A stretch of DNA of 64,000 nt from Calditrichota bacterium (GTDB lineage: Bacteria; Calditrichota; Calditrichia; RBG-13-44-9; J042). Under the pieces are notes generated by a model. It was not told where the DNA came from and did not search any database. It saw only the letters and a program-made list of their open reading frames with translations. Positions within the stretch are counted from its first letter, which is position 1; each line of letters starts with the position of its first letter. The stretch covers positions 76,660 through 140,659 of the forward strand of contig JAADJD010000044.1 in NCBI GenBank assembly GCA_013150955.1. The letters run 5' to 3'. This document shows, one piece after another, positions 26,501 to 35,497 of this stretch. A program made the translations under genes and the position numbers.

Positions 26501-29500
26501 CTCTGTGTGGGCGCTACAGATCGCTTTCAATCGGTCTTGAAAAAAGCCCTTACGGATGCCCAATCCACCGTGACCTGGGTGAAATGGGGAGATGCGTTTC
26601 AGCAGCTTTCATCAGGGGAGTTCGTGGTTGGGGGACAACTGCAGGACTGGCAGAAATTCATGGAGGCCCTGACTGCACCGGAGGTGCCCTCCGTGGATGC
26701 CATCCTGATCTTTGCCGATGGGTTGACCGGTGCAGAGGTTCCGGAAAACAGTCGTCGACTACTGCATGCGGTGACCACTTTTGTGCAGGCGCTGCAGGAA
26801 AGTCCCGTGCTGCGTCACCGGCCATTGCGGATCGTGACCCGCGGTGCGGTAGCCATCACCCCCGATGAAGCGCCTGATCCACAGCAGGCGATTCTGTGGG
26901 GCTTCGGGAATACCCTGTTGCTGGAGCATCCGGAACTCGGGATTCGGCTCATCGATGTTTCGGCGGGGGATGAGGCAGCGGCTGCACAGGCGGTGTTGTG
27001 GGATCTGGCCGCCACCGATGAGGAACATCAGGTTGCCTATCGAGCAGGCAAGAAATTCGTACCCCGCTTAACGCGCCTTTCCGCGGATGCGGGATTCAAA
27101 GACGAAACGGAGGTGCGGGGAGAGCGCAGGATTCTTTCCATTCCCGACGCCGAAAATTTCCACCTGGATATTCCGGAACCAGGCCGATTGGACGGTCTGG
27201 AATGGGTTCCTGTCGAGCGGCCGCAGCCGGCAGCGGGACAGGTGGAAATTGAGGTGCGGGCGACGGGATTGAACTTCCGGGATGTCATGAACACCCTGGG
27301 TATTTATCCCGAAGGGCCCATCCCGCTGGGTGCCGAGTGTGCCGGCGTTGTGACCGCTGTGGGAGAAGGCGTGACGGCGGTGCAGGTGGGCGATGAGGTG
27401 GTGGCGATTGCCCCCGATAGCTTTGCCCGTTATGTTTTAACGGCCGAACCGCTGGTCTTTCCCAAGCCGGAGGGCCTGAGTTTTGAGCAGGCGGCCACGC
27501 TTCCGGTGGCATTTTTGACCGCCTATTATACACTACATTATCTGGCGCGGCTGGAAAAAGGGGAGCGCGTGCTGATCCATGCGGCATCCGGTGGGGTGGG
27601 ATTGGCCGCCGTGCAGATTGCCCGCATGAAGGGTGCCGAAATTTTTGCCACGGCCGGCACCGAGGAAAAACGGGAATTCCTGAAATCGCTGGGCATTTCC
27701 CACGTGTTCGATTCTCGAAAACTGGATTTCGCCGAGCAGATCCTGGAAATCACCGAAGGACAGGGCGTGGACGTGGTGCTGAACTCCCTGTCCGGAGAAG
27801 GGGCGCTGCGCAGTCTCAGCGTGCTGGGCACATTCGGTCGTTTCCTGGAAATTGGCAAGACCGATATTTACATGAACGGTCAGCTGGATTTGTACCCCTT
27901 CCGGAATAATCTGTCCTATTTTGCCATCGATCTGGATCGCGTGCTCCGCGAACGGCCAGAATTAATGCGGCAGTTGTTTGAGGAGATCCTGGATCATTTG
28001 AAGCATGGGCGTCTGGAACCCCTGCCGTTTACCGCCTTCCCCATGCCCGATGTGGTTCAGGCGTTTCGGTTGATGGCGCGGCGTCAGCACATTGGGAAAA
28101 TCGTTATCACCGCGGATGGGGAAGCGGTTGAATCTGCGGAAAGCGTGCAGAAAAAGAAGGAAGGGCCACTGCCCGTTAGCGATCGAGCCTGGTATTTAAT
28201 TACCGGTGGAATGGGAGCGCTGGGGATGGAAGTGGCCCGCTGGTTGGTGGATCGCGGTGCCCGGTATTTGATGCTGGTGGGTCGATCGTCTCCCACGGAG
28301 GCGGTTCACCATCAGCTCCAGCAGTGGCAGGAGCAGGGAGTGACCATCCGCGTGGAGCAGGTGGACATTTCCCGGAAGACGGCGGTGGAAGCCCTGTTCC
28401 AGAAATTGCAGCAGGAGGCGCTGCCACTGAAGGGCATTGTTCATGCTGCCGGGACACTGGCCGACAGCACCATCACCCAGATGACCCCCGAACAGATCGA
28501 TCGGGTCGTGCTGCCCAAGGTAATGGGGGCCTGGTATTTACATGAATACAGTCAGCGTTTTTCGCTGGATTTCTTTATCCTGTACTCTTCGGCGGCATCG
28601 GTGTTTGGTTCGCCGGGGCAGGCCAATTATGCCGCCGCCAATGCGTTTATGGATGCGCTGGCGCAAAAGCGGCGTCAGCAGGGGCTGCCGGCGCTGGCCA
28701 TTAACTGGGGGCCCTGGTCTCAAATTGGACTGGCTGCCCGTCCCGATCGGGCTGGTCGTCTGGAAACCCGCGGTTTCGGCGCCATTGCACCGACCCTGGG
28801 CATGAAGGCATTCGAAAAAGTGGTGCAGCTGCCCCATAGCCAAGTGGTGGTGGCTCCCATTCAGTGGACACAGCTGCAGCAGCTGTACCGGGCGGCACGG
28901 ATTCCTTCCATCGTTCGCGAATTTGTTACCCCACTGGAATCGCGATCTACGGAACCGTCAGCCAAAGTGAAACCCTCCGTTGGAGAAGGTTTGACCCGGG
29001 AAACCCTCGCCGGGCTTTCGGCAGATGCTCAGGCCGAGCAGCTGGCAGATTTTCTAAAATCGGAAATTACCCGGGTGGTGGGTATTCCATCCAGCCGCCT
29101 GTATATCGATCAACCTTTGAATACCCTGGGTATCGATTCCTTAATGGCCATCGAGCTGAAAAATACCATCGAGGCACGATTGGGGGTAACCATCCCCATC
29201 GCCACGCTGCTACAGGGGCCCAGCATTCGGGAACTGGTGGAGGTGATTCGTCAGCAGGTGGAACCGGCAACAGCCACCGTGGAAGTGCCCGAAAAGGCCC
29301 CGGTGGAGGAATCGCAGGAAAAGGTCTTCCCGCTTTCGCATGGGCAGCGGGCCATGTGGTTTCAGCACCAGCTTTCTCCGGAGAGCATCTACAACATTGT
29401 GTATGCGGTGCGAATTCTGGATCGCATTGACATTGCTGCACTAAAAGGCGCCATTCAGCAGGTGGTGCAACGCCACGAGGCACTGCGCACCACCTTCCGA

Positions 29501-32500
29501 AAGAATGCCGAGGGACAGCCGGTGCAGGTGGTCCATCCGCAGATGGAGATCTTCTTCCAGGAGACCGATGCCCGCGACTGGAGCGAGGAGATGCTTCAGG
29601 AACGATTGCGGGAAGAAGCCCATCGTTTGTTTGATCTGGAAAAAGGGCCGTTGATGCGGGTGTTTCTCTACCAGCGGGGTGAAACGGAATTTGTCCTGTT
29701 GCTGGTCACGCACCATATCGTTACCGATATGTGGACGCAGGCAATCCTGCTGTATGAGATCGGGCAGTTATATCCTCGCATTCGGGGCGAGGCGGCCGAG
29801 CCGTTCTCTTTGCCCGATGCGCCCAAACAGTACATCGATTTTGTACGCTGGCAGCAGGAAATGCTGGCCGGAAAGGAAGGCGATCGTTTATTTGCTTACT
29901 GGAAGGAGCAGTTGAGTGGGGAGCTACCGATGTTAAATCTGCCCACCGATCGGCCCCGACCCCCGGTGCAAACTTTCCGTGGGGCCCACATGACCATGAA
30001 ATTGTCCCCGGAATTGAGTCAGAAAATGAAGCGCCTGTCGGAGCAAACCGGGGCAACGCCTTACCAGATCCTGCTGGCCGCATTTAAAATTTTACTGCAT
30101 CGGTACAGTCAGCAGGAGGATATTATTGTGGGTACCCCCACGTCCGGGCGGACCCGACCGGAATTCATGCAAACGGTGGGCTATTTTGTCAACCCCATTC
30201 CACTGCGCACACGGATCGATCCTCTGCAGCCATTCACCACCTATTTGCAGCAGGTGCGGCAGACGGTCATTCAGGGACTGGAGCATCAGGATTATCCCTT
30301 CCCCCTGATGGTGGAGAAATTCAATCCCCAGCGCGATCCCAGCCGCAATCCCATCTTTCAGGTAATGTTCATTTTGCAGCGCACCCAGCAGCTGGGGGAT
30401 ATGGATCTGTCGTCGTTTGTGCTGGGGAAGGAAGGGGCCCGGATGAATCTGGGGGGCATTCCGCTCGAATCGCTGGAGCTGGAGCAGCGCATTGCCCCCT
30501 TTGAGTTAACCCTGATGATGGCCGAACAAAATGAGCACCTGCTGGCCGATCTGGTATACAACGTGGATCTGTATCGTCCGGAAACCATCGAACGCATGTT
30601 GAATCATTTCCGGCGGATTCTGGAAGTGGTGAGCGATCAACCGGATACACGGATCAAGGATATATCGCTGTTGACGGATGAGGAACATCGCTGGCTGGTG
30701 CAGGAATTGAACCGAACCGAGGCTCCGTTCCCGAAGGATCAGCCGGTGCATCGCTGGTTTGAATCGGCAGTGGCCAAACACCCCGACCGGGTGGCCATAC
30801 AATTTGAAGATCAACAAATCCCCTACGGCGAATTGAATCGTCGGGCCAATCAACTGGCACATTATCTGCGGGAACAGGGGGTGGGGCCGGAAGTGCTGGT
30901 GGGACTGGCCCTGCCGCGGTCGCCGGATATGATCGTGGCCATGCTGGCGGTGCTGAAGGCAGGTGGGGCGTTTTTACCGCTGGATCCCACATACCCGACC
31001 GAACGGTTGAAATTCATGATTCAGGACGCGGGAATTCGGCTATTGCTGACCCATTCGCAGTTTCTGGATCGTTTTGCAGACGCCGAGGGCGTGACGCCCT
31101 TGCTGCTGGATAGCCAGTGGGATGAGACCATCGCGGGCTACCCTGAAAATAACCCCGACGTTGCTGTGTTTCCCGATAATCTGGCCTACATCATTTACAC
31201 CTCCGGTTCCACCGGGCGGCCCAAAGGGGTGATGCTTGCCCACCGCGGACTGGCCAACACCATTGTTGCCACCATCCAGACCTATGATGTGCAACCGGAT
31301 TCGCGAATTCTGCAATTTGCTTCCTTTAGTTTCGATGCATCGCTGGTGGAGATCTTTCCCACGTTGATTCAGGGGGCAACCCTGTGTCTGATTCCACAGG
31401 AAGCGGTCACTTCGGCGCCGCTGTTGATTCAAAAATTTAAGGATTTGAATATTACCAACGCCATTCTGCCGCCGTCCATGCTCGCTTCCTTGCCGGAGAC
31501 GGCACTGGAGGATGTTCGCGTGCTGGTCAGTGCAGGGGAGGCCTGTCCTCCGGATATGGCCCGTCGGTATTACAAAGGCCGCCGGTTTATTAACGCCTAT
31601 GGGCCAACGGAAAATACGATTTACACCTCCTACTTTGTGGTCGAATCCGAGCCCGCTTCCGCCACGGTGCCCATCGGCAAACCGGTGCAGAATACCCGAT
31701 TTTATGTGCTGGATGAATTCCTGAATCCGGTGCCCGTGGGCGTACCGGGCGAATTGTACATCGGTGGGGTTGGTGTAGCCCGGGGATACCGGAATCGCCC
31801 GGACCTGACTGCGGAACGCTTTTTACCGGATCCATTTGCCGGCGTGGCCGGTGCCCGGATGTACCGGACTGGTGATCTGGTGCGCATGTTGCCCGATGGC
31901 AATGTGGAATTTCTGGGACGGGTGGATCATCAGATCAAGGTGCGGGGCTTTCGCATTGAGCTGGAAGAGATCGAGTCGGTCATGAACGCGCACCCGGATG
32001 TGGAAATTGCCGCGGTGGTGGCCGATACGCGCAGGCAGATTCTGAATGGCTATTATGTGCCCCGGCAGCCACAAAAGGCCGGTTCGGGAGAACTGGAGCT
32101 GTGGCCCTCAGTCGCCGAATTTTTCGTGTACGACGACCTGCTGTACTATGCCATGACCCATGATGATCTACGCAACGAACAGTACCGGGCGGCCTATCGC
32201 AAATATGTGAAGGACAAAGTGGTGCTGGATATTGGCACCGGAAAGGATGCCATTCAGGCCCGGTTCTGTATCGAGGCGGGTGCACGAAAGGTATATGCCA
32301 TCGAATTGCTGGAGGAAAGTTACCGGAAGGCAAAGGCCACCGTGGAGGAACTGGGATTGCAGGACCGGATCATTCTCATCCACGGCGATGCCATGGAAGT
32401 GGAATTGCCTGAGAAGGTGGATGTCATCACCTCCGAAATTGTGGGGGCCATCGGCGGTTCCGAAGCTGCTGCCATCATCTTAAACAATGCCCGTCGTTTC

Positions 32501-33634
32501 TTAAAAGAAGATGGCGTGATGATCCCCATGCGCAGCGTGACCCGGATTGCCCCCGTTCAGTTGCCCGATGATTTCCTGCAGGATCCCCATTTTACCGAGG
32601 TGACCGGTCATTACGTCAAACAGATTTTTGATCAGGTGGGTTACAGGTTTGATCTGCGATTGAGCATAAAGGGATTGAATCCCTCCTACCTGCTCGGCAA
32701 TTCGGATATTTTCGAAGATCTGGACTTTACCGGAGTTGTGGAGCCGGAGTACACCCGGACGGTGCGTTTTGATATTCAACGCGATGGCCGGATGGATGGA
32801 TTCTTGGTCTGGCTAACCCTGTTTACGGATATGGAGCACAAGATCGACATTCTGGAAAACCCGCACAGCTGGTTACCGGTCTATTTTCCCGTGTTTTATC
32901 CGGGCATCGAGGTAAAGAAGGGAGATTGGATCGAAGCCACGGTAACCAGTAAACTGTGTGAGAATGGGATGAATCCGGATTACATCGTGAAGGGTGTAGT
33001 GCACCGTCAGGATGCGGAGGATGTGCCGTTCGAGTACGTGTCGGCCCACTTTGCGCCCGGTTTCCGAACGAATCCCTTTTATCAGAAGTTGTTTGCTGGC
33101 GATGAGATTCCCATTCGCCGAAGCGACGTCCGGCCGCCACTCACGCCGGAATCGCTGAAGGCGCATCTGCGGAAGTATCTGCCGGAGTATATGATTCCGG
33201 CCAATCTGATGGCGCTACCTGAAATGCCTCTGACGCCCAGTGGGAAGATCGATCGCTCGGCTCTTCCGATGCCTGAGCAGACCCGTCAGAAAGGGGCGGC
33301 CATCAAACCGCGTAACGAACTGGAAGAGAAATTGGCTGGCATCTGGAAGGAGGTGCTTCAGCTGGAGGAGGTGGGGGTAACCGACAATTTCTTTGAAATC
33401 GGCGGTCATTCGCTGGGGGCCATTCAGGTGCAAACGCGCATTCAGGAATTGCTGGGGAAGGAGCTTTCGCTGGTGGATATGTTTAAATATCCCACCATCG
33501 AAGCACTGGCCCGGTATTTAAGTGGAGATGCGGGAAGGGAGAGTACGCTGGAAAAAGTGCACGATCGGGCAAGTCGGCGCCGGGATGCCATTGCGCAAAA
33601 GCGGGATCGCTTACGAAGGAAACGGGGACGCTGA
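20552..33634 (+). CDS. FAAL-initiated hybrid PKS-NRPS megasynthase
   Basis: A 4360-residue protein that activates a fatty acid, extends it by one ketide and adds one amino acid. Domains by residue: fatty acyl-AMP ligase 1-620 (TSGSTGTPKG near 211, GRNHYPQDIE); ACP, Ser688; KS, Cys932 (DTACSSS, then EAHGTGT and NIGHLESAAG); AT, Ser1384 (GHSMGE) with VASH at 1484-1487; DH, His1694 and Asp1865; KR structural half; ER with HAASGGVGLAAVQ near 2343; KR with GGMGALG and Tyr2693; ACP, Ser2863; C, HHIVTD at 3054; A with YTSGSTGRPKG; a methyltransferase of about 350 residues inserted between A8 and A9; A9-A10; PCP, Ser4287. The C-terminal tail is very basic. A complete reductive loop predicts a saturated extension. 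The A pocket reads about DAVIVAAIY and could not be assigned. The VASH motif leaves malonyl versus branched extender open. Confidence 0.95.
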   Translation: MKDLGNFFFDLDFEPTNIVDILRWRGEHQADKLAFTFLEDGDKKEVRITYGELDRKARAIAATLQKHNLKGERVLLLYPPGLEYIAGFMGCLYAGAIAVPVYPPDPTRLNRTLPRLEAIVQDADARVALTTGQIMAMMKLIKVQSRFAGSLEKFPIFRKALGVLGSKAQDIGRTEGLERMKWIATDKLGKSIADRWAPTPVDGDTLAYLQYTSGSTGTPKGVMLTHSNLLHNSRLIHYGFGFTRDAIGVIWLPMYHDMGLIGGILQPLAAGLPCILMSPLAFLQWPVRWLKVISRIKDRRVISGGPNFAYELCVRRVSRKQIEELDLSNWVVAFSGAEPVRAETIEKFSRTFAPAGFKKEAFYPCYGLAEATLMVSGGLQKEPPVFLHIKKSALKENRVHVCDSADEDAQTFVGCGRALLDQRIEIVDPETLRKCNEGEIGEIWVSSPSVAQGYWNKPEATQETFQARIADTDEGPFLRTGDLGFLLNGELYVTGRLKDLIIIRGRNHYPQDIEYTVEQAHAAVRAGCVAAFSIEVTGEERLVVVAEARHRKDADYGDVVSAIRQAIAEGHDLQVYAIVLIKPRTIPKTSSGKIRRRATRELYLNGELDVLTEWRVGMPVPETLEELEKKTADTHAPSEATLVQPVSGKRIRVEDIESWLVKKLAEILKTPANTIDIRQPFASYGLDSAQAVSLAGELEEWLGISLPPTLLYDYPTIESLARYLAGQEIRVAADAAVREDEPAETVSQESEPSSKVPDVSREPIAIVGIGARFPGAPNKEAFWELLKNGVDAIREVPRDRWNIDAYYDPNPGVPGKMYTRWGGFVDDVDQFDPQFFGISPREASRIDPQQRLLLEVAWEALEDAGIPREKFAGSRTGVFVGISSNDYARIQLGDETRIDAYSGTGNALSIAANRISYLFDLHGPSVAVDTACSSSLVSLHMAVQALRNGECEMALAGGVNLVLAPDVTINFCQAGVMAPDGRCKTFDERANGYVRGEGAGMVVLKPLSRAVADGDPIYAVILGSAVNSDGRSNGLMAPNQQAQEAVIREALQDAGVSPADIQYVEAHGTGTKLGDPIEVKALGNVLKEGRPQEQKCAIGSVKTNIGHLESAAGIAGVIKTALAIKYRQIPPSIHFEKPNPHIPFDELPLYVQTELGSWPDDSRRLIAGVTSLGFGGTNSHAILAEPPAEARTSRKITHTRKVYLIPLSAQTEAAVEDLVTAYLEELGAGRLNASVHDIAYTASLRRTHHDVRLAIPVTCRQDFREKLEAFRRGEPLPEVALGRRPLGTRKKLAFVFSGQGAQWWAMGQQLLESEPVFREAIEEVDREIQKQAGWSLMQELQADEAHSRMDDINIIQPALFGLQVALARLWQSWGIQPDAVVGHSMGEVAAAYVAGILDLQSAVKIIHHRSRLMKRVSGKGLMAVVELTVEQARERLQAYADRVSIAVQASPGSVVISGEPEAIQEIVQQLEAESIFCRILRVDVASHSPQMDPLRQELIKILADLKPSTENIPFYSTVRAQWLSGDQLNAQYWGDNLREMVRFKEAIEQVASDDIEVFLEISPHPILSGSVQQTVLAIQRTPVVLPSLKREEDELQVILGSLGKLYTLGFPVRWEVFFPEGGNVVSLPTYPWQKDRYWFDMDEETPAARRMTARVEEPIEHPLLGVRRSSPVLSGKQVWEVQLHPTEVAFLQDHRVQNTMVFPAAAYVEMALSAARRLQPENRPILENVTFHRALMLSEQAAARIQLVLSHVNSRQATFQVFSEEGTSRDNGTWMLNSSGMIRFEKTTAAPPAVDLNALRQACTEEVPAGAHFERLRTHGLEYGPAFQGIQNVWRCDGQALAQVEVPPSVNGELKDYFIHPALLDACFQTLSDAIPTAQGDSNGSVLYLPAGIDRIEVYQQPGEQVWSHAVLRSEVSERSGTLRGDITVFSSDGQPVLRIEGMRLQRLGRAMEDNIQDWLYTVRWQDVQDMTENLLPATGKHYLCVGATDRFQSVLKKALTDAQSTVTWVKWGDAFQQLSSGEFVVGGQLQDWQKFMEALTAPEVPSVDAILIFADGLTGAEVPENSRRLLHAVTTFVQALQESPVLRHRPLRIVTRGAVAITPDEAPDPQQAILWGFGNTLLLEHPELGIRLIDVSAGDEAAAAQAVLWDLAATDEEHQVAYRAGKKFVPRLTRLSADAGFKDETEVRGERRILSIPDAENFHLDIPEPGRLDGLEWVPVERPQPAAGQVEIEVRATGLNFRDVMNTLGIYPEGPIPLGAECAGVVTAVGEGVTAVQVGDEVVAIAPDSFARYVLTAEPLVFPKPEGLSFEQAATLPVAFLTAYYTLHYLARLEKGERVLIHAASGGVGLAAVQIARMKGAEIFATAGTEEKREFLKSLGISHVFDSRKLDFAEQILEITEGQGVDVVLNSLSGEGALRSLSVLGTFGRFLEIGKTDIYMNGQLDLYPFRNNLSYFAIDLDRVLRERPELMRQLFEEILDHLKHGRLEPLPFTAFPMPDVVQAFRLMARRQHIGKIVITADGEAVESAESVQKKKEGPLPVSDRAWYLITGGMGALGMEVARWLVDRGARYLMLVGRSSPTEAVHHQLQQWQEQGVTIRVEQVDISRKTAVEALFQKLQQEALPLKGIVHAAGTLADSTITQMTPEQIDRVVLPKVMGAWYLHEYSQRFSLDFFILYSSAASVFGSPGQANYAAANAFMDALAQKRRQQGLPALAINWGPWSQIGLAARPDRAGRLETRGFGAIAPTLGMKAFEKVVQLPHSQVVVAPIQWTQLQQLYRAARIPSIVREFVTPLESRSTEPSAKVKPSVGEGLTRETLAGLSADAQAEQLADFLKSEITRVVGIPSSRLYIDQPLNTLGIDSLMAIELKNTIEARLGVTIPIATLLQGPSIRELVEVIRQQVEPATATVEVPEKAPVEESQEKVFPLSHGQRAMWFQHQLSPESIYNIVYAVRILDRIDIAALKGAIQQVVQRHEALRTTFRKNAEGQPVQVVHPQMEIFFQETDARDWSEEMLQERLREEAHRLFDLEKGPLMRVFLYQRGETEFVLLLVTHHIVTDMWTQAILLYEIGQLYPRIRGEAAEPFSLPDAPKQYIDFVRWQQEMLAGKEGDRLFAYWKEQLSGELPMLNLPTDRPRPPVQTFRGAHMTMKLSPELSQKMKRLSEQTGATPYQILLAAFKILLHRYSQQEDIIVGTPTSGRTRPEFMQTVGYFVNPIPLRTRIDPLQPFTTYLQQVRQTVIQGLEHQDYPFPLMVEKFNPQRDPSRNPIFQVMFILQRTQQLGDMDLSSFVLGKEGARMNLGGIPLESLELEQRIAPFELTLMMAEQNEHLLADLVYNVDLYRPETIERMLNHFRRILEVVSDQPDTRIKDISLLTDEEHRWLVQELNRTEAPFPKDQPVHRWFESAVAKHPDRVAIQFEDQQIPYGELNRRANQLAHYLREQGVGPEVLVGLALPRSPDMIVAMLAVLKAGGAFLPLDPTYPTERLKFMIQDAGIRLLLTHSQFLDRFADAEGVTPLLLDSQWDETIAGYPENNPDVAVFPDNLAYIIYTSGSTGRPKGVMLAHRGLANTIVATIQTYDVQPDSRILQFASFSFDASLVEIFPTLIQGATLCLIPQEAVTSAPLLIQKFKDLNITNAILPPSMLASLPETALEDVRVLVSAGEACPPDMARRYYKGRRFINAYGPTENTIYTSYFVVESEPASATVPIGKPVQNTRFYVLDEFLNPVPVGVPGELYIGGVGVARGYRNRPDLTAERFLPDPFAGVAGARMYRTGDLVRMLPDGNVEFLGRVDHQIKVRGFRIELEEIESVMNAHPDVEIAAVVADTRRQILNGYYVPRQPQKAGSGELELWPSVAEFFVYDDLLYYAMTHDDLRNEQYRAAYRKYVKDKVVLDIGTGKDAIQARFCIEAGARKVYAIELLEESYRKAKATVEELGLQDRIILIHGDAMEVELPEKVDVITSEIVGAIGGSEAAAIILNNARRFLKEDGVMIPMRSVTRIAPVQLPDDFLQDPHFTEVTGHYVKQIFDQVGYRFDLRLSIKGLNPSYLLGNSDIFEDLDFTGVVEPEYTRTVRFDIQRDGRMDGFLVWLTLFTDMEHKIDILENPHSWLPVYFPVFYPGIEVKKGDWIEATVTSKLCENGMNPDYIVKGVVHRQDAEDVPFEYVSAHFAPGFRTNPFYQKLFAGDEIPIRRSDVRPPLTPESLKAHLRKYLPEYMIPANLMALPEMPLTPSGKIDRSALPMPEQTRQKGAAIKPRNELEEKLAGIWKEVLQLEEVGVTDNFFEIGGHSLGAIQVQTRIQELLGKELSLVDMFKYPTIEALARYLSGDAGRESTLEKVHDRASRRRDAIAQKRDRLRRKRGR

Positions 33635-33685
33635 CCACGGCCCGTTGCCCGAGCGATTCGATCCATAAAAATTGAGTGAGGAACA

Positions 33686-35497
33686 ATGAACGGCATCGAT
33701 ACTACCAAATGCAGGGAGCGGACCCGGGAGATTTACGAAGCCATTCCGGGGTACCCCAAACCCCCGTTGATTCCGCTTCCTGAACCCGATGACCTTCGGT
33801 CTCTGGAGGAACTGGGTATTGTGGATACGCCGTTGTCTCGATTCATTGTGCGGGTTGCCCTGCGCCTGAGCGGTTTCCGATCATTTCGCCAGCAATTGCC
33901 GAATCAACTGGAGGGGCTGTTGCGCTGTTTGAATCTGCGGGGCGCGGGATTGTTTGCCCTGGTCAATGCAGCAACGCTGGCACTGGAGGATGATCCGCGC
34001 GCGCTTTCTCCCCTGGAACGTGCCGCCACGTTGATTCTGGCCGCACGTCAGTTCTACCGCGATTTGTGGAGCGGTCGCCTGGAGCCCGATCGTTTCCGGG
34101 ATCACATACTGGAAATGGGGCAATATCCCAATTTCTTCTCCACCTGCTTAACCATCGATCGGCAGGGAGCGCGCCTGTTTAAAAGCCGCTGCACGAATTT
34201 GATCACGGTCATTGTGAGAGGCCAATATTTCCTTTTGAATGTGGGGGACATTCAGAACGATCCACCGGTTGAGGCCCTGGTGGCCGCTTTGCAGGACATC
34301 GTTCAACGGGTGCAGGATGTGTCCAGAACCCGGCGGGAGGCATCGCCCGGCATATTGACCGGGGTCAAGCACGTCACGCAGATGAAGATTTTTCGTCAGT
34401 TTTTGCAGGAGCCGGTGAATCGGGAATCGTTCCAGAAAATTCGCCACAGTTTTTTAACCCTGTGCCTGGATCTGGATGACCATCCCGCGGACGACGCCGA
34501 AGCCGCGCGTCTGGCGCACTCGGCCAATCATCATAATCGCTGGTACCATGCCAGTGTTCAGCTGGTGGTCTTTGGCAATGCAAAAGTCGGGGTGATTTGC
34601 AATTTTAACACCTACGTGGATGGCAATCCCATGATGCGCTTTGGTGCGGAGATTCAGGAACGCGCCTGCCGGGTACCCGTTCGCAAAGGCCGGTCGTCCA
34701 CGGCTTCGAAAACCCTGGCCGTGGAACCGTTGTCCTGGGTGGTGAAAGACGAGTGGCGACGCCTGGCCGAAAAAGACGTGCAGTGGGTAACGGATTACCA
34801 GCCGGCCACTTTTGTCATCGATGGGATTGGGCAGCAGACGTTTCTCTCGCATCAGTTGCGACCGGTGCCGGTGTTTGTGATTGCTTTGCAAATGGCGGTA
34901 CAGCGGTTGCTGGGTCACCCGGTGAACATTTCCCAGTACCTCACCATGTCCCGGTATCGCTGCATGGATCTGGCCATTGCGCTGGTGTCTACCCCGGAAG
35001 TCAATCGGTTGGTGCAACAATTGCTGCAGGGAGTGGATCGGAAAGAAACCATCATGCCCCTGCTGCAGGAAGCCATTCGATCCCAGGAACTGGCTGCGCG
35101 GGAGGCCCGCAAGTATCTGTCGCTGCAGAAAATGCTGTCCCTGTTTTTATTAACCCGAACGCCCTGGCAACGCCTGTACGTGATGGGAATTGCCTCAGTA
35201 ACGGTGCTGATGTTGCGTTTGCTGGGACTGCACAGGCCACGACTTTCGGAGGTGGTGCTGTCCCATCCAATTATTTATCCCCAGGTGCCAATCATCGGGC
35301 GTCCGGGAATTCGGTTGCCCTATGTGCGTTACTTTGGGGTGCATTACCAGATCATGAAAGATCGCATTGTGCTGACCCTGATGCCGGGGATTCGCTGGTC
35401 AATTCCCAATCGCCGGCTGGTAGAAATGTTGCGCCAGAGCCTGGAGGACATCCGGGCGTTGCTGATTCCGGAGCGGACGCAGCAGCTGGCCCATTAA
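33686..35497 (+). CDS. Choline/carnitine O-acyltransferase-like protein lacking the catalytic His
   Basis: A 603-residue stand-alone protein placed between the two PKS genes, 51 bases after the first, with GTGAGGA before its ATG. Carnitine-acyltransferase family features appear in order: a helical N-terminus ending in MGQYPNFFSTC, a strand set FKSRCTNLITVIVRGQYF, the segment HNRWYHASVQLVVF that matches the family's NRWFDKSLQ motif, and then VICNFNTYVDG where active enzymes have EHSxxDG. Here the His position appears to be Asn, and the GRTE-type motif is also lost (SRYRCMDLA). A hydrophobic stretch lies near residue 500. The family moves acyl groups between CoA and carnitine; fungal PKSs use such a domain to release chains. 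Here it may be a repurposed or inactive acyl-transfer or scaffold protein. Membership is fairly sure, function unknown. Confidence 0.75.
   Translation: MNGIDTTKCRERTREIYEAIPGYPKPPLIPLPEPDDLRSLEELGIVDTPLSRFIVRVALRLSGFRSFRQQLPNQLEGLLRCLNLRGAGLFALVNAATLALEDDPRALSPLERAATLILAARQFYRDLWSGRLEPDRFRDHILEMGQYPNFFSTCLTIDRQGARLFKSRCTNLITVIVRGQYFLLNVGDIQNDPPVEALVAALQDIVQRVQDVSRTRREASPGILTGVKHVTQMKIFRQFLQEPVNRESFQKIRHSFLTLCLDLDDHPADDAEAARLAHSANHHNRWYHASVQLVVFGNAKVGVICNFNTYVDGNPMMRFGAEIQERACRVPVRKGRSSTASKTLAVEPLSWVVKDEWRRLAEKDVQWVTDYQPATFVIDGIGQQTFLSHQLRPVPVFVIALQMAVQRLLGHPVNISQYLTMSRYRCMDLAIALVSTPEVNRLVQQLLQGVDRKETIMPLLQEAIRSQELAAREARKYLSLQKMLSLFLLTRTPWQRLYVMGIASVTVLMLRLLGLHRPRLSEVVLSHPIIYPQVPIIGRPGIRLPYVRYFGVHYQIMKDRIVLTLMPGIRWSIPNRRLVEMLRQSLEDIRALLIPERTQQLAH

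Noticed and set aside
26190..27170. A possible C-methyltransferase between DH and ER in the first megasynthase
   Set aside because: The segment lacks a SAM-binding motif and reads as the structural half of the ketoreductase (WGFGNTLLLEHPE type), which is normally placed there when an ER is inserted.
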